Shown here in pieces: positions 1-13,800 of a stretch of DNA of 64,000 nucleotides. The position numbers and the translations under genes are program-made. The stretch is taken from positions 21,217,001-21,281,000 of the forward strand of contig CM059582.1 of assembly GCA_030407085.1 (NCBI GenBank), in the 5' to 3' direction. The notes beneath the pieces were generated by a model, which ran no database searches, had not been told where the DNA came from, and was given only the letters and a program-made list of their open reading frames with translations. Every line of letters starts with the position of its first letter. Within the stretch, counting starts at the first letter, position 1. Source of the DNA: Trichopria drosophilae (Eukaryota; Arthropoda; Insecta; Hymenoptera; Diapriidae).

Positions 1-198
1 CCGGGACGATAAGGAAATTGATGTTTCGTCAACGCCTTCAAATTACCGGATGATCGGAACTAGGCACTACGATGCCGATTGAAGAGCTCCGATAACGAGA
101 AAACGTGCGCCACGAATTGCAGAAAAGATGGCTGCCGACCGAGTCGAAAAACGAGGGAAGTGGAATCCACGTAGCGACAATCACGTCGGGGTCACCAA
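1..198 (-). mobile_element. Gypsy-type 5' leader with primer-binding site (partial, runs off window)
   Basis: Read on the minus strand, the base after the LTR end (TTTCTACA at 199-206) is followed by TTGGTGACCCCGACGTGATT, positions 198-179. This has the form of a Gypsy-class primer-binding site (TGG directly after the terminal CA). The remaining bases to position 1 would be untranslated leader or the start of gag. No reading frame is recognisable. The body of this element would lie left of the window. Confidence 0.5.
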
Positions 199-920
199 TG
201 TAGAAATCAGGCACTCAAGGTGCCGCAGGTCTACTCCTGCAGACTCCGGCAGCAATAATTGAGAACTCGGATAAATGCAGTAGGTTCTTTATTACACAAT
301 AATGGCGCACAAGAATATTTCACATCTGAGGTCAGAGCGTGACTGCTTAGGGAGTCGGTGGCGCGGCGCAGCACCAAGTCTCCTACGAGTTCCCCCACAC
401 TTCGCGGCGCGGCGGTGGGAACGAAGTTTGGCAGCGCTGGTAGACGGTGGATGCCTACATGCAGTGTTGGCTCCACCGGCGGAGAAGGGGCACTCCCTTG
501 AGCGCATGTTGGCTTTGTCGGCCTCCGCGATGCCAGGACCTTTTCGGGGTCTTCCCATCGTGCCCAAATAATATAGACCTCCTGGCATCTCGGACACTAC
601 AACCGCGACGTTCGAACAACCTTCCTCTAGCAGTTGAAACATCCCCCCGCGCGCCGGAGGATCCCAATAATCCTCCAAAAGAGGTTCCACGCGAGATATT
701 TCGGGACTTATCGAATGGTCCCCTGCGCCCACGGGGATCCGGGTACGGCTCGGCTAAAGCATTGGAAGATTCGCTGTAGGAGCCTCCGCCACTACTTCGG
801 TTTGAACCTTCTCTGGATGCGAGGTTGTAGAAGACCCGTCAGAGTTTTCTGGAGTCTACTCCTTCGAGGCATTAACCGCTCCCAAATCGGAATTCAGGGG
901 TCTTTCGTCAATGTTCAACA
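199..920 (-). repeat. Putative Gypsy LTR (about 722 bp)
   Basis: On the minus strand this segment begins TGTTGAACATTGACG, about 100 bp after the end of a Gypsy integrase, and ends TTTCTACA next to a primer-binding site. The TGT...ACA ends are typical of an LTR. A polyadenylation-like AATAAAG on the minus strand near 280 fits an R region close to the 3' end. The 5' edge is uncertain because the purine-rich tract expected before it is weak. No second copy is in the window to confirm the edges. The short reading frames here look like chance frames of a relatively GC-rich LTR. Confidence 0.5.
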
Positions 921-1009
921 TGGCTAAGCCGTCCACAAATTTGGAAATTCTTTGCCGACCTCGCCAACTTCCACTGCCTGTAGGTATTTTACTCATTCCT
1001 ATGAAATGA

Positions 1010-1930
1010 TGATTCATTAAATTCTACGTGGAATAAAGCGCTTAAGATCCTCGACGTGGACTTTCATAGTTCTATTGCCTAACTGATATTCATAAACTAC
1101 CGCCGATAATTTGCGGAATATCGGATACGATCCTTCAAACCGAGGTACTAATTTCGCCGTAAATCCCTGCGCTGCCGAGGATAATGTGATTTCTTTTTAA
1201 AACTAAGTCACCAACATTAAATTCTACCACGCCCCTACCAACATTATAACATTTACGCTGTCGCTCGCTTGCTTTATGAATATGTTTCACCACCAAATCC
1301 CGAATGGCGCTTAACCTCTTCATTCGGTTAACCCATGTTTCCGGATCCATCTTCAAAATCGTCGGTCTTAGTTCTTCTACGAAGACTCTTGACTAGTCTT
1401 GGACTTCGTTCAAAATCAAGAAAAGCTATTGAAACTTCTGTGCTATCTTGGACTGCTGTATTAATTCCACTACGGAATTCTGGGAGGGGAGGTGCTTGTC
1501 CCAATCTCTATGACGGTTCTTTACGAATATCGAAATCATAGTCTTTATTACTCGATTGGTCCTCTGCGCAGGATTGGTCTGTGGATGATAAGGTGGAGTA
1601 GACACCTGTTGAACTCCGTGTTCCTCAAGCACTCGATCTGATTAACGAACTCACTTCCATTATTAGTCTATAAATGTTGTGACGTTTCCCATGTAAATAG
1701 AAGTAAATCTTCCTAAGATATTGCTTATTCATCTGCTTTTCGAAGAGGTTTAATTTCGACACACCTCGTGAAAAGGTTTTGAAATACCAAGATGTACCGA
1801 TTCTGACTCTTACTGGACAGAAATAGTCCCATTATATCAGTACGAACGATAATCCATGGTCGATTCACTACTCTCTCACCCCTTAAACCCGGGGCTTCTC
1901 CTCTGATCTCTATTGTTTTAATCCTGATGA
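1010..1930 (-). pseudogene. Degenerate Gypsy integrase (3' end of pol)
   Basis: Minus-strand translation across several frames gives the landmarks of a Ty3/Gypsy integrase in the right order. First DIMG (first catalytic Asp) followed by NRYILVFQNLFTRCVE near 1850-1760, then GSEFVNQ near 1650-1620, then TPPYHPQTNP and NRVIKTMI near 1600-1530. A C-terminal GDLVLKRNH and the chromodomain-like tail RFEGSYPIFRKLS end about 1021. Stops and frameshifts separate these blocks, so it is dead. The rest of pol is missing upstream (higher coordinates). It sits directly before the LTR at 199-920. Confidence 0.8.
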
Positions 1931-4846
1931 TTCTGCATTATCTGCTTACCTTACTTCTCTCTCCGGCCTTGATTGGACATCACTGACTGGTTGCACTTTC
2001 GTCTTTGTCTTGGCTTTCTTGATGTTCCTCTTATCTTGGATATCTTTCTCACTCGATCGTTCTGATGATGACGTAGATAGATTTTACTGTCTCGATTTTT
2101 AACTTAATCTTCTGAGTAGTATTGCCTGGACCCCAATCTCTACTACTGGCTGGTCCTCTATGGTAGATACTCTATGATAATCTTGGTTCCATTTTCGTTC
2201 TTTTTCATATTTTTTACATTCAGAATTGCGGGTACATTACCTTATAAGTTTGCGGTACTCGGTGTGGATTTTTTTACAGTTTTCCCTACACCAGTGCACA
2301 CCCGAATTGGGGTCCTCCTCCAGAAAGGAAGTCGGCTGCCGACGCAGGAAGGGTGCCTATAGGTTATCATGTACGGGCCCTTCACGAAAGGTGACGAATC
2401 ATTGAATAACATCCGGTTTTTTAGTGTAAGAATCAGGCAAGTTCAGTTTGGATAGCGTATTTAATTTTTCGTCTCACGTGCATGCAATACGGCCCATTGC
2501 GTAACTGTTTTCCGGGTCGAAATCCTATGATTCCATATCAGTAATGGTAATGAAAATTCCGCGCTTGTTCAGTCAACATCTGTTTCATTTTCGACCCTAG
2601 CGAGCATTTTTTTGTACTTTCGACCCTCCTGGCGTAATGAAATCCATATTTCGATAACATCGATACTCGAAGCTTCCGTACCTAACAATTGCCGCCATAA
2701 AAAAATCGTAGCCATTAGTCACGTGTAAAAATGTTTAAAATTTGTTTAAAAAGGTTATATTTTTAATCATTATGAAATGTCTAGTTATCTTATCGGGGCG
2801 GGGGGCTGCGCCCGTTTGTTTCACTAACAATTCTCCGCTATTTAATTTCCTTTAATTCGTCTTGTATGAATCAGTGTGTCAATTAAATAAAAAACCCGAC
2901 ATTTTCATTTATAGTTTTTCATTAGTATAATGTATTTTATTAATATTTAGTATATTTTAGTAACATATTTACATAAACATTACGTTTTCGTCCCCTAAAC
3001 TTTTAATGTCTTTAAATGTTATATTTATTATGCATTTAAATATTTGACGACTTGATAAAATATGGCCTCTAAAAATTTCATGACTTATATTATTGTTTCT
3101 ATCCAAATGTTCTATTAATACCCGGATTTTCACAACTGCATATTTGTAAGTGTTTTATACGGATTCCATCCAAGTAGTGCATCGCCTTATCGTTGAAATT
3201 TTTGTAACGATTAAGTAAAATTTCATAAAATTATTCTTATTCAGAAAAATAGTCATTTACTTTTTGAAATTTTCTCAGTTTTATTTTTCCAGCAGTTTCG
3301 TTAGTACGAAATAAATATTAGTTTTCATCGGAATGCATTATTTTCTTTATTAATAAATATTTAATTAAAATTAAATAGCTACTTTTCAAATAAAAGATTT
3401 ACTTGAATCAAGTAAATTTAACTTGAAAACCAAACGAGCCATATGTTTGTGCATACGGGTATGTAAATGCGAATTTTTAGAGAATTTTTTCATTTAAGCA
3501 GATTTTTATTATTGGCTTTATTTCTTAACATAATTTCTAATTTTCAAAGTACTTTTACCAAATATAGTCGTGAGTTTTAAAATGTACATTTCAAATAATT
3601 TAAACAGATAAAAACACTTCAATTCTCTCTTCTAGCTAACAATATTATTAAAAAAAGGCCAACAACAAGAAAATAAATGAATTCAACAAAAATCCAAGTT
3701 TTCCACATCAAACAATTTTGTTTGCCAAAAATGTCGACTGTACTAAATGTTTAACCAAAATTTTCTAGTCGATAAAATCAATTTGTTTTCTTCAATAGTA
3801 GTTAACTAAGGTCTCTTGCTAGCCATACATATGACGATGTCGGCATAATAATTATCCAGTTGAGCAAACTTTATGAGCAAAAAATGAAAGGGTGTTTATA
3901 ATCGATCCTCTTCTCCCGCCTTTTCTTTTTGCATATATTCTTTACGAGTATTATATTTATTAGAAAGAATACATACTTTTTCTTTCATTGAATGTATTCT
4001 AACCTCACATTTAAGAGAGATGCATAGTTTTGTCCTGCTATAATCTTCCTTCCGATTTCAAAAATGACGAGAAATCAGTCGATCAAGTATTAATTATACG
4101 ACATGACTAATGATAACCCACCAATGGATGAAAATATTCTATAAGTTTTAATAGAAAATGTTACTCCAAAAGCAAATTTAACGTTTCTTCCAGAAATAAA
4201 ATCCAGGTGGCTCAAATGGACATCATGTCGTACTCATCGAAACGACTAAAGAACTTCTTGAACCCGCTTCTAGCGGGCTCGTTTGATCGATCAATTTTAG
4301 TCGGTTTTAAGTTAGATGTAAAGATAGATGTGACCTGATTATGATCGGTTTGTTAAAAATCTCGAAATTAATAGCGCGAAGTGGTCAGAGGACACGTATT
4401 AATATACTTGGTTGGAAGAGCATGGTTTTGTATTTGCCTGCAGCTTTATTATTTCTTATAACACCGTCTTATTTAAAAGAAGTGATTATCTTTCTGTGAC
4501 AATAGGCGGTACTAGTATCTTCAATGTTTCATTAACTTTAACAGGAATTTGTTTAAGAATTATGGCCTCTAAATATTCGTTTGTATTTATATTTAAAGTC
4601 TGCTTATAGAGAATTCTAACAATGAACCAAAACAATAAAACAATGTTTAGCATAACCATTTTTAGTTAAAATTTTTATTAGATATCAGTATAAAAATGAA
4701 TGCATCAATTAAGTGACTATCAATTTTGTCAAATGAAGTTTACAATTATTTAGAATTGTTTCTTTAGTAACAAATTTTACTGAAGAATTTTAATACGTCA
4801 ATTTAATACATCCTAGTAACATGTATAATAATTTCAGTGATCAAGA
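1931..4846. other. Intergenic spacer, no gene recognised
   Basis: AT-rich sequence with only short open frames. Minus-strand frames between 1950 and 2300 might be eroded Gypsy gag or protease sequence, but no motif is clear enough to call. A small imperfect palindrome (GAACCCGC/GCGGGCTC) lies at 4259-4281. The promoter and any non-coding first exon of gene A should lie in the last part of this interval, but no TATA box or initiator stands out. Confidence 0.5.
4832..4837 (+). promoter_or_regulatory. Probable splice acceptor of a 5'UTR intron upstream of gene A
   Basis: TTTCAG followed by TGATCAAG lies 9 bases before the gene A start codon. Genes B (24961-24965, TTTAG|TGATCGAAG) and B' (61399-61403, TTCAG|TAATCGAAG) have the same arrangement before their ATGs. 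The shared pattern suggests an untranslated first exon upstream in all three genes. That exon was not identified. Confidence 0.45.
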
Positions 4847-7800
4847 ATGGATAAGATCTCAATACTATTATCAATTTTCATTGGAATCACGTTAAAAGTG
4901 AACCACGGAATTTTAGCTGTCGGTAAGTAGAAAAAAGTATTTTTAATTTAAGTGATTTTCACAAATTAAAGTCTCACGTGATATAATAGGTTATAATGGA
5001 TTATATAATAAAGAAATAAGATTTTATATTTTAATTTATTACTAAAAATGTATAATTCTTCTCTATGATATAGAACAACCACCTGACGGAAAAATTCAAA
5101 ACCGTTCAGAATATTGTCTGCTGCCGGAATGTTTTCATGCAGGTCAGTTAATATAATCTTATGCAGATAAATAGTTACATTTCTAAGTGGTGAAGAAATA
5201 TGAAAATATCAATTCCATCGAAGGTAACGTAGAGTAGAAAATTACAAAGCATTTTTTAAGATGCGTCATAGATTAAGTTGCAATTAGTTCCTTTTAACGC
5301 CCAAGTACCGATAGGCGTTATCGGTTTTCATTACATTATTATATTGTAAAATTTCACACGACTTTCTCTTTAATTTGGAACGGATAGAGATTTCAGGAAT
5401 GTAATTGGCACTAAATTTGACAGTTTTTTACTTGTTGAATCATTTCATAATCGTTGGATTATATGCAAGACACGCACAATATAATACGCATTGAATAGGC
5501 TAATAGGTATTTCCAGTAAGCAAATATTTGGACACCCCTCAATAAATTTGATTTTTCAATAAAACCATAAAACACGTTTCGAATTTTCCAATAAAGTAAT
5601 TTTCATTGACCGGTACATAATGCTAAAAGGCAAACAAATGTCATGGATACCTTTTTTGATCCTCGTGAGGAAAGCAGGTACACCCTGTGCTTACAGGTGT
5701 TGGGTCCCATATAAAATTATACTTAATGCAAGGTGTTTTTATAACGCTCGTTCCTTTACGAAAAAGGCGCACCAGCGGATGATCTTCGATTCCATGTTTA
5801 GAAATTAAAGAGATCGCAGATCTGGCCGTATTAACGGTTGAGTATGAACCGACTTTTTTAAGTTCTTGAGATAAATAAATTAGAACGTCGCTGGAAATAG
5901 GAGTGAAACAGTAAATTCCTTGATCTTGGCAAAATTTCCACCAATCCCTCAAAGGTCGAGTATACTGTTGGATCTTAGAGATTCTGAGTGATGCTGGCAG
6001 AGGCTCAAGGGTAGGTTCTGGTACCTCACAGGCCACAATAGCTTGTCGGATAATCTGCCATGCCGCCAGGGAAAGAAACTTCGCAGCCGGATGTTGAGCT
6101 CTGAGGGGTGAAGATAAGAGATCAGATGATGGTGAAAACAACAGAGGGTGTCCAATAATAAGGCATTAAAAAAAAGGGAACCAGGACTGGGAAGACGGCC
6201 ATGGGATTACAACTATCCCTTCTGCTTTATCATCAACAATTTTAGGCATTACTTTAGGATGCAGAATGGGGGAAATATGTGTAACAGAAAAATTCATTCC
6301 ATAAAATGGTAAATGCATCTACTATAAAGCAACCCGGGTCTGGATGCCATGATGCATGCAGTTCGCATTTCGTATTAATAATTGAAGGAAAGAGATCAAT
6401 ATCAAAAGGTCCAAATTCTTGTAAAACTTTTACGAAAGCAGATTCGGATAAGGTTCACTCTGGATTATCATTCAATCGTCTCGATTCAAAATCTGAAATT
6501 GAATTTTCCACTGATGATATATGAGAAGTGAATTAAAATCTGTTTCGTTTTTCGCATCAATACTAAATATCTCTGGCAATTGACGAAAGTGCCGGATATT
6601 TTACGGAGCCAAAGCGATTGACATAAGAAAGAGCTGTCGTATTATCTAATCGCAGTAGGATGTTATACCTTAGATTCCAGCTCATTAAATGCTGCTTTTA
6701 TATCCAAAATGTTTATGTGCAGTTCACGACCTTGCTCTGACCACAAGCCGTAGGTACAAATACACTCACAAGCGCCCAAACCCGTAAGCGAAGAGTCTGA
6801 AAAGATTTCTAACTCATAATGGCTTGAACAGATACAATTTTGTTGCTTAGTGTTTTAAAAAAATTCAATTTTCATAATGTCAACAAAATTGTTCATAAAT
6901 TTTGTTCAACACGAGAAATTATTCCCTTTCAAAAAGTTTTGTATAAAGAAGACCGTACTGAACTGATGGATATCATGCAAGCAAACTTTTATTAATCAAG
7001 ACGATTTCGTCGGTTTATCATTTGCCAGTGAATAAAGTTTACTTCGACGTTGCGACGGGATAGCTACTGACTGTTTAATTGAGTTAAAATTAAATCCTTA
7101 TGCTATTAAGTACTTATGCCCATGCGAAACCTCGAGCTCAGATTTTTCAAATTTAATACGAAAACCTGATGGTAGAAGAAGATTAATATGTGATTGGACA
7201 TTTTTACGACATGCAGTATACGATGATCCAAAAAGAAAAAATAATTAGAGATAACCTATCACTGGGCGCAGTAATTTGGTAAAAATTTATGGAGATGTGG
7301 TTAGACCAAAGGGAAGAGCCAAAAATACCAAAGTTTTGCCTCTCCACTGAAATTTTAACAATTTTCTGCATTTATGATGTATTGAAACTAAAAGATAAGC
7401 ATGCATCAAAGATAAGTCTGTACGAGCCATTAAAGTATTTGGTAGCATAAGTCGAACTATACGCCAATCTTCTAGCTAAAAAGGAAGTGGATTTAAGTAT
7501 AAATTTAATTCTTTTAAATTTTGAATAAAGCGCATGCCACCTGAAGATTTTTTAATAAGAAAAAACGTTGACAAAAATTGATCGTTAGTTGTTTCCACCT
7601 GTGTAATTGCACCTTTGTCCAGCAGACGTTGAATTTCTCGTAGAGTTGCATTGCACTGCAACTGATTTATCAAAAATAGGCTCGTTAAGTCTTTTGGTTG
7701 AGTAGAAGAAGAAGGTATCACATAACCTCGCATAGCAGTTAGTACCTCTGGGTCTGCGTTTAGATCTCTGCATGAAACCTCAAATAGCGCCAGTCGATCT

Positions 7801-10800
7801 ACAATCTAACGTCGTTGACGTGAGCGTGACGTTGATGTCTAGTACTGCTTTCCTGCAAAGGGAAATATTTCCGTTTTTTTTACGATCTTTGCAAATCATA
7901 TAAATAACCAGATAGTTTAAAATTGGTGCTCAAGTATGCTTAACAATATGTCAAGAATGAATATATTTTTTTACCAATTCGAATTTTAATCTCTATTTTA
8001 CATCTCAATGACAGATCACCGTGGAAAATCGCTCCCGAAAAGTCATTTCCCGAATATCATTCTCCGGAAAATCGATAACATAACCCGCGTTCATCAAATC
8101 TACCGTGTACTGGAGGGGCCAACTAAGAATGCTTTCACGTCGTACGGGTTGCCTATTCGGAGGGGCTTTCCTAGATTCAATTCCCAAATTCAAAATGCAT
8201 TTTGCAGGAAACGTTTTTCCAAGGGAATAATTTTCTAATGGAACTATTTCTCAGGGAGAGTTTTTCTGGAACCATTTTTCCAGGGAAAATATTTCCGGCT
8301 ACCGAGAAGTATATGTATAAAGGTATAAAAATATGTGTAAGGGTATAAAATAAATTACAATGGTATTTTTTCAAAAAATAGTAGACATGTTGGAATACTG
8401 TAATTAACATTATTCTTTAAGATAAATTCCAACCTTTTATTAAATTAATGAAATATTCATTTGAAAGTTTATGATTATATGGATGTGCAATATTCACATA
8501 ACCAGAAATTAGAATTTCAAACGCAATGTGCGTAAAGTAAGCGATATCCCTCCACGCTGGCAACTCGAATGCGTGTGTATTACTAAAATACGCATGACTG
8601 GAAGTATGAATAACATGATGGGATGGTTTAAGTGGAGCTAACTATTTAAGGAAATAATCTTCGATATTTCACGTTTGGCGTGAAGTTCGTTGTGCGAATA
8701 CCATACCCTGGAATCAGCGTATGACCATTTCTGCTTTGCGTACTGGACATCCCAGAAGCAGAGTGCAATTGAGTCATAGTGGCCATCTTCACATATGTGT
8801 TATGACCGAAATTAGTAAAACTTACCTTCGATCAAGCAAGGGGTCGAATTAACCAACTGGTTAATCCTAAAGTTCTTTTGGCGAACGAGGGCTACTGTGT
8901 TGAGAAGAATGGATAGATAAATGTAACCAAAATTTAATGGACTAATCTTAATCTTATTTCATTTATTTATTTATTAATTTACAATAAATTATTAAATTGG
9001 ATACAGAAATGGATGTTGGAGTGGTAAATAAACAGTTAATTTCCCGGTGGATGGCTCAGGTGGACATTTGGATTTTACTGTAACAATGACAAAAATAGAA
9101 TAGTTAATAACCGCTATGATGATTTTTGGGTGAGTGTTAGTTGAGGAAAAATTTAAGTAATAAGGAAATTGTTTTATATTTATTTATATATTTTTATATG
9201 TAATTGGGGATAATACATTTTTTATTAAAATAAATAAGAAGATAAGAACTATTTAAATACCTAACTGTCCCTATTAATCCTAGTCTGTCGGCTAACACCA
9301 AGATGTTAGTCAACTCACTACGATTACTAAAGAAAAAAATATTGTCCCTAAGGTATTATCCCGTTCTTCCTTTATTTAATAATTAAAAGAAAATGTTATA
9401 TATAAAGGGATTAATACGTTCGTCTCAAACAAAATTTAAATTATCAAAATAAAATTAATGCCTAAGCATCAATAAATGATTCATTTTTTCGGAGGGTTTT
9501 AATTTGTTTTAGGGAAAGGTTGTTAGTAAAGAAGGGTTTACAGGTTTTATTAATACTCACTTTTTACAAAATCTGGCGTTGATTGAATATGCGAGAACTG
9601 AGAATGATGGTGAAAGTTCCGCTGCACCAAAGTGAGAGAACTGAGAATGATGATGAAAGTTCCGCTGCACCAAAGTGAGAGAACTGTTTTGAGATTTTTA
9701 ACTGTTTCGCTGCACCTTAAGTGAGAAAACAATTAAGTCTGTCTTTCCAGCGTGTCCATAGGTTTATTTATACTGTCTGCCCCACCGTGGAAAAGCTTCG
9801 GACTGGGAAGCGAGGGTGTCTGGTTCGAGGATGGTAGATCAAGTGACAATTTGTGAACGTTTTTCTGCTAATATTGAAATTCTTGATGTTGCAATAAATT
9901 TTCTCTTAATATTTTGGTTGATTGTTTTACAATTGTTTCGTATCAGTTTATACAAAAATGAATGAAAGTTCTAGCATTTATAGAACTGAAGTTATTTAAA
10001 TAAAATGACTAAGCTTAAGAATTTTACATTTGTTTGATATATAAAGATTCGGAATAATTTTGAAATTTAATAATTTACAATTATAGTTTCATAAATTTTT
10101 GTATAACTTTACAATAATTACATTTAATATAATTTTTATTAGTCATGATACTAATATTATTGATGCATTTGATTCTTAAATTTTCCTGAGATTATAAATT
10201 ATGAATAATATAATTTTACATTATTTTTTTGAGATTGTTTGTTGATATGGCTGTAAGATTTCCTTCTTTTATATATATATTAATACAATTATTAATAATT
10301 ATTTCGTATGAATGATCATTATCAACAATAAAAATATTAATTTCCCATTTGTTATAAGGAATATATTGTTTATTTATAATTTCTTTGGGCGATGCATTTT
10401 AATGTTTTAAGAATAAAAATAGTCGTATATCAATGTATAGAAATGTTTTGACAATTAGGAAATCAACATCTACATGTATTTTACTTTTCATTGGTTGATT
10501 TATAAATACGAAATAATCAATAAAATTAAATTGTATGCACATGGGAACGCTATGTTGGTGCTTCCTTATCAAAGGATTACATTACGCCTTCGATTACGCA
10601 TTCTTTTACGCGTTCGTAGCTTGCTTTATTGGAAATAATTTTTAAACGTATAAGATTTATAAAAATTATATTAAACAGTTTTATTAATTGTTGACATGTT
10701 ACGTGGAACGTGACATATGAGCAACGATTCGCACGAATCGCCACCATGATGAGGTACTAAGAAAGAGAGTCTCCTAAAACAGCCGAATGATGAGTGACCA

Positions 10801-13800
10801 GATTACTAATTTTAGCCATTAGTTCAAGAGGTTTGTTATTGAAAAGTGACGGAAATGTTTTGGTCTAATGCTCCAAATTTTAACAGAGTCACTGTAATGA
10901 ATGAAGCTAAAAATCCTAACTCGGTAAATGCTGTGCTGATAGGCAATATGATGGATTAGACAGATGTATTAGACTATATATGAATCCGGCGCAACTGCTG
11001 GATTCTGGGTGAATAATTTTGCGAGTATATTTCACTCGAGTCAAAGGTTTCTTTTTTTGTTGAGAATAAGGTAGTCACAATTAAACTTGTGATATATTTT
11101 GCGATTTACAGCTTGAGTGAGATTTAAGTCAATGTGCTTGATAGAAAGGTTGTTTCGTGACTGACTAGTGCCGTTCAAAGTTCAAATATTCTGATCGATC
11201 TACCAAAAACAGTTAGCGGGGGAAATGTAAACAATTAACTAAATTTGGCCGAATCCCGCGTAATAGATAGTTCGAATATCACAAACACTGGGCACTCCGT
11301 AATAGTAATGCGCAAAAGATCCCAATCTCGGTAATCTCCGTTGAACTGTTATGGTCCTGTACGTTGGAGATACGAAGAATGGCGAAGATTAAAAAGCATT
11401 GTTTAATCGAATGGCGATGGACCAACGCATTGTACAAAAACGCCTACTTTCCCTGAATTTCATGCTGATGATCTAGCATCATCCGATCATTCCGATCGAT
11501 TTGTGACGCCACAAGCTATTTCGAGGATTAATCAACTTACGTTCAACTTACGTTCTCCTAATGAATAGAGCAATGTGAGACAGATAAAATATTCGTGGCG
11601 ACAACCTTATTTTTCTCCATCAATTCTGATAACCGGATCTGATGGGCACTGGTATTTCTTAACGACGATAGTTTTATCAGCTTGGACATTCTGGCCATGT
11701 ATTTGAGATGAGATGAATATTCAGGATAGGAGATGGTAGAACGACGTAAACTACTTCCACCAATAGTTGTTAATTCAATCCCAGCCCGACGAAGTGAAAC
11801 TATTTGCTCTTTTAATTTATTACTCAACTGTAGTACATCAGCGAGTGAGTCATTCCCCCATTGTTGTGTGCGTTCGTCACACAACTCGGTAAAGAATTTA
11901 ATGCCTGGAACGTCTGCATTAAACCTTTTTTTTAGTAGATGCTCCCTCAGATTACCTTACTCGAGGTTATCGACTGATGCTCCGACTCGATGTTTAAAGA
12001 GATTGGAAGGATTTTACCAAGTATTGTCGAATTCCCTCCTCTCCTCTCTGCAGTTTCTTTTTGGCATCTGCAAAAACCCGAATTTTATCAGCTAAACATC
12101 GATTGATGTTGTGCAATTTCAGCTTATTCAGTGTGTTCTGTATGTCCTGTAGTTTGAAGCGGTTAGATAGCCAAGTCGACACCGATAACTAGGAATATGC
12201 TCGAACTTCCAGAGCATTAAATATTCATCCAATTTTGTGTTTTTTATAGGCAATAATTGAAGTAGCGAAGCACCAATTAAATTATCAATTGAGGCCTCAG
12301 GTTTTCCAATAGGACATTAAAAAAAAACTAGAGTGCAGTTATCATATCGTACTATACATTTCAGGGGCACCTGCACAATGTGTTCGAGGCATGACGTTTG
12401 GTCGAAGTAAAATCTGATGTTTTTAGATGTAATAATCCAGATCAATTAATGTTCTGCAAACCTTTGTAGGATTAATTTCAGATACATTTCGAGTACTCCC
12501 CTTCGCTCCACGCGCGCCGCCGCTTTTAGCAACTTCTCTTAATATTCTTTTGTTTATTTACTTTTTAATTTTTGTTCTTTTCTAAAAAATGTTATAATTA
12601 AAATCGCCGATAGAACCAAGAAAGGAATTTATGTAATTTCATACTTAAGACTTTTTTCTGCAGCTGCAACAATCCTCGCAAATAGGGATTCCACAATACA
12701 ACCGTGCGATAACTTTTACTCCTTCGCATGTGGAAATTTTATGGCTAAACAAGAAATTCCCGAAGACGAGGCGGAAATCACTTCGTTGGACCAGACACGT
12801 GATAATGTGAATATAAAGTTACAAACGTACTTTACTACTCAGCAAAGCAATAATGATTTAAGGATTTTCGGAGACCTTAAAAATTTGTATAATTTATGCA
12901 TGAATGAAAGTAAGTGTTTACTGTTACTATATTTATTAATACTACCTTAGACTAAGTAATAATTATTCCTCTGTATGTAAAAAGTTCTACAATTGCATTT
13001 TGTATCTTGTGACACATCTGACCACAAAGTATACAAACAATGAAAAGTAGATATTAATCAGTATCATAGGTACAATATGTTGGGTCTCCATTAGATGGAG
13101 TCTGACAGGTCCATATTATCCAAATCAAAAGAATGGTGATAAATCACGATCCTAATAAATAGGTTTTTGCCTAACGAAGAATTTGTTTTTGTCATTATTT
13201 ACCTGACAAAATCCGCCTGATTGGAGGCGTCACGACTATACATTATTACTGTAGTTGCGTCTGTTACATAGGATAACATACTTTTTACTACTTTTAAATG
13301 TCCTCATTTGGTGTATGTTATGATTCTAAATCGAAAACTGGAAGCAAATACCACTAATAATACTGCTTGACATAGTGACATATTGACATACTAAACGTCT
13401 AAAGGCTTTTACTGACCTTGCAGATCGGACGACTTTTATTTATTTGAAAATGACATTTATTATTTGTAACACGAATTAATAATTCAAATGTTTATGCGGG
13501 AGAGCGAAAAAAACCTACAGAAATCATTTTGTGAAATATTGCTATGTAAAATGTTAAATCCTATTGTAGTTAATCAACACCCAATCAGAATACTGGTTTC
13601 ATTCGTTTTAACTTCTTTGTAGGAATGAAAGTTGGTAATTCATAATTTGAGATCTGTAGATTTCCATTATCAGGTATACAACAGAGGAAGTTACTGTATC
13701 TATCATCATACTGTATTTTCCAGATATGAATTGATTAACCATTTTAGTGATATTATCATTTGCTCTTGAACGGTATATTGTACAACTTGAACGATAATAT

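Noticed and set aside
231..927. Several open frames of 70-146 codons
   Set aside because: All lie in the putative Gypsy LTR on overlapping frames of both strands, with no recognisable domains.
8160..8290. Runs of TTTTTCCAGGGAA-like sequence as a minisatellite
   Set aside because: The units vary too much in spacing and sequence to define a repeat.
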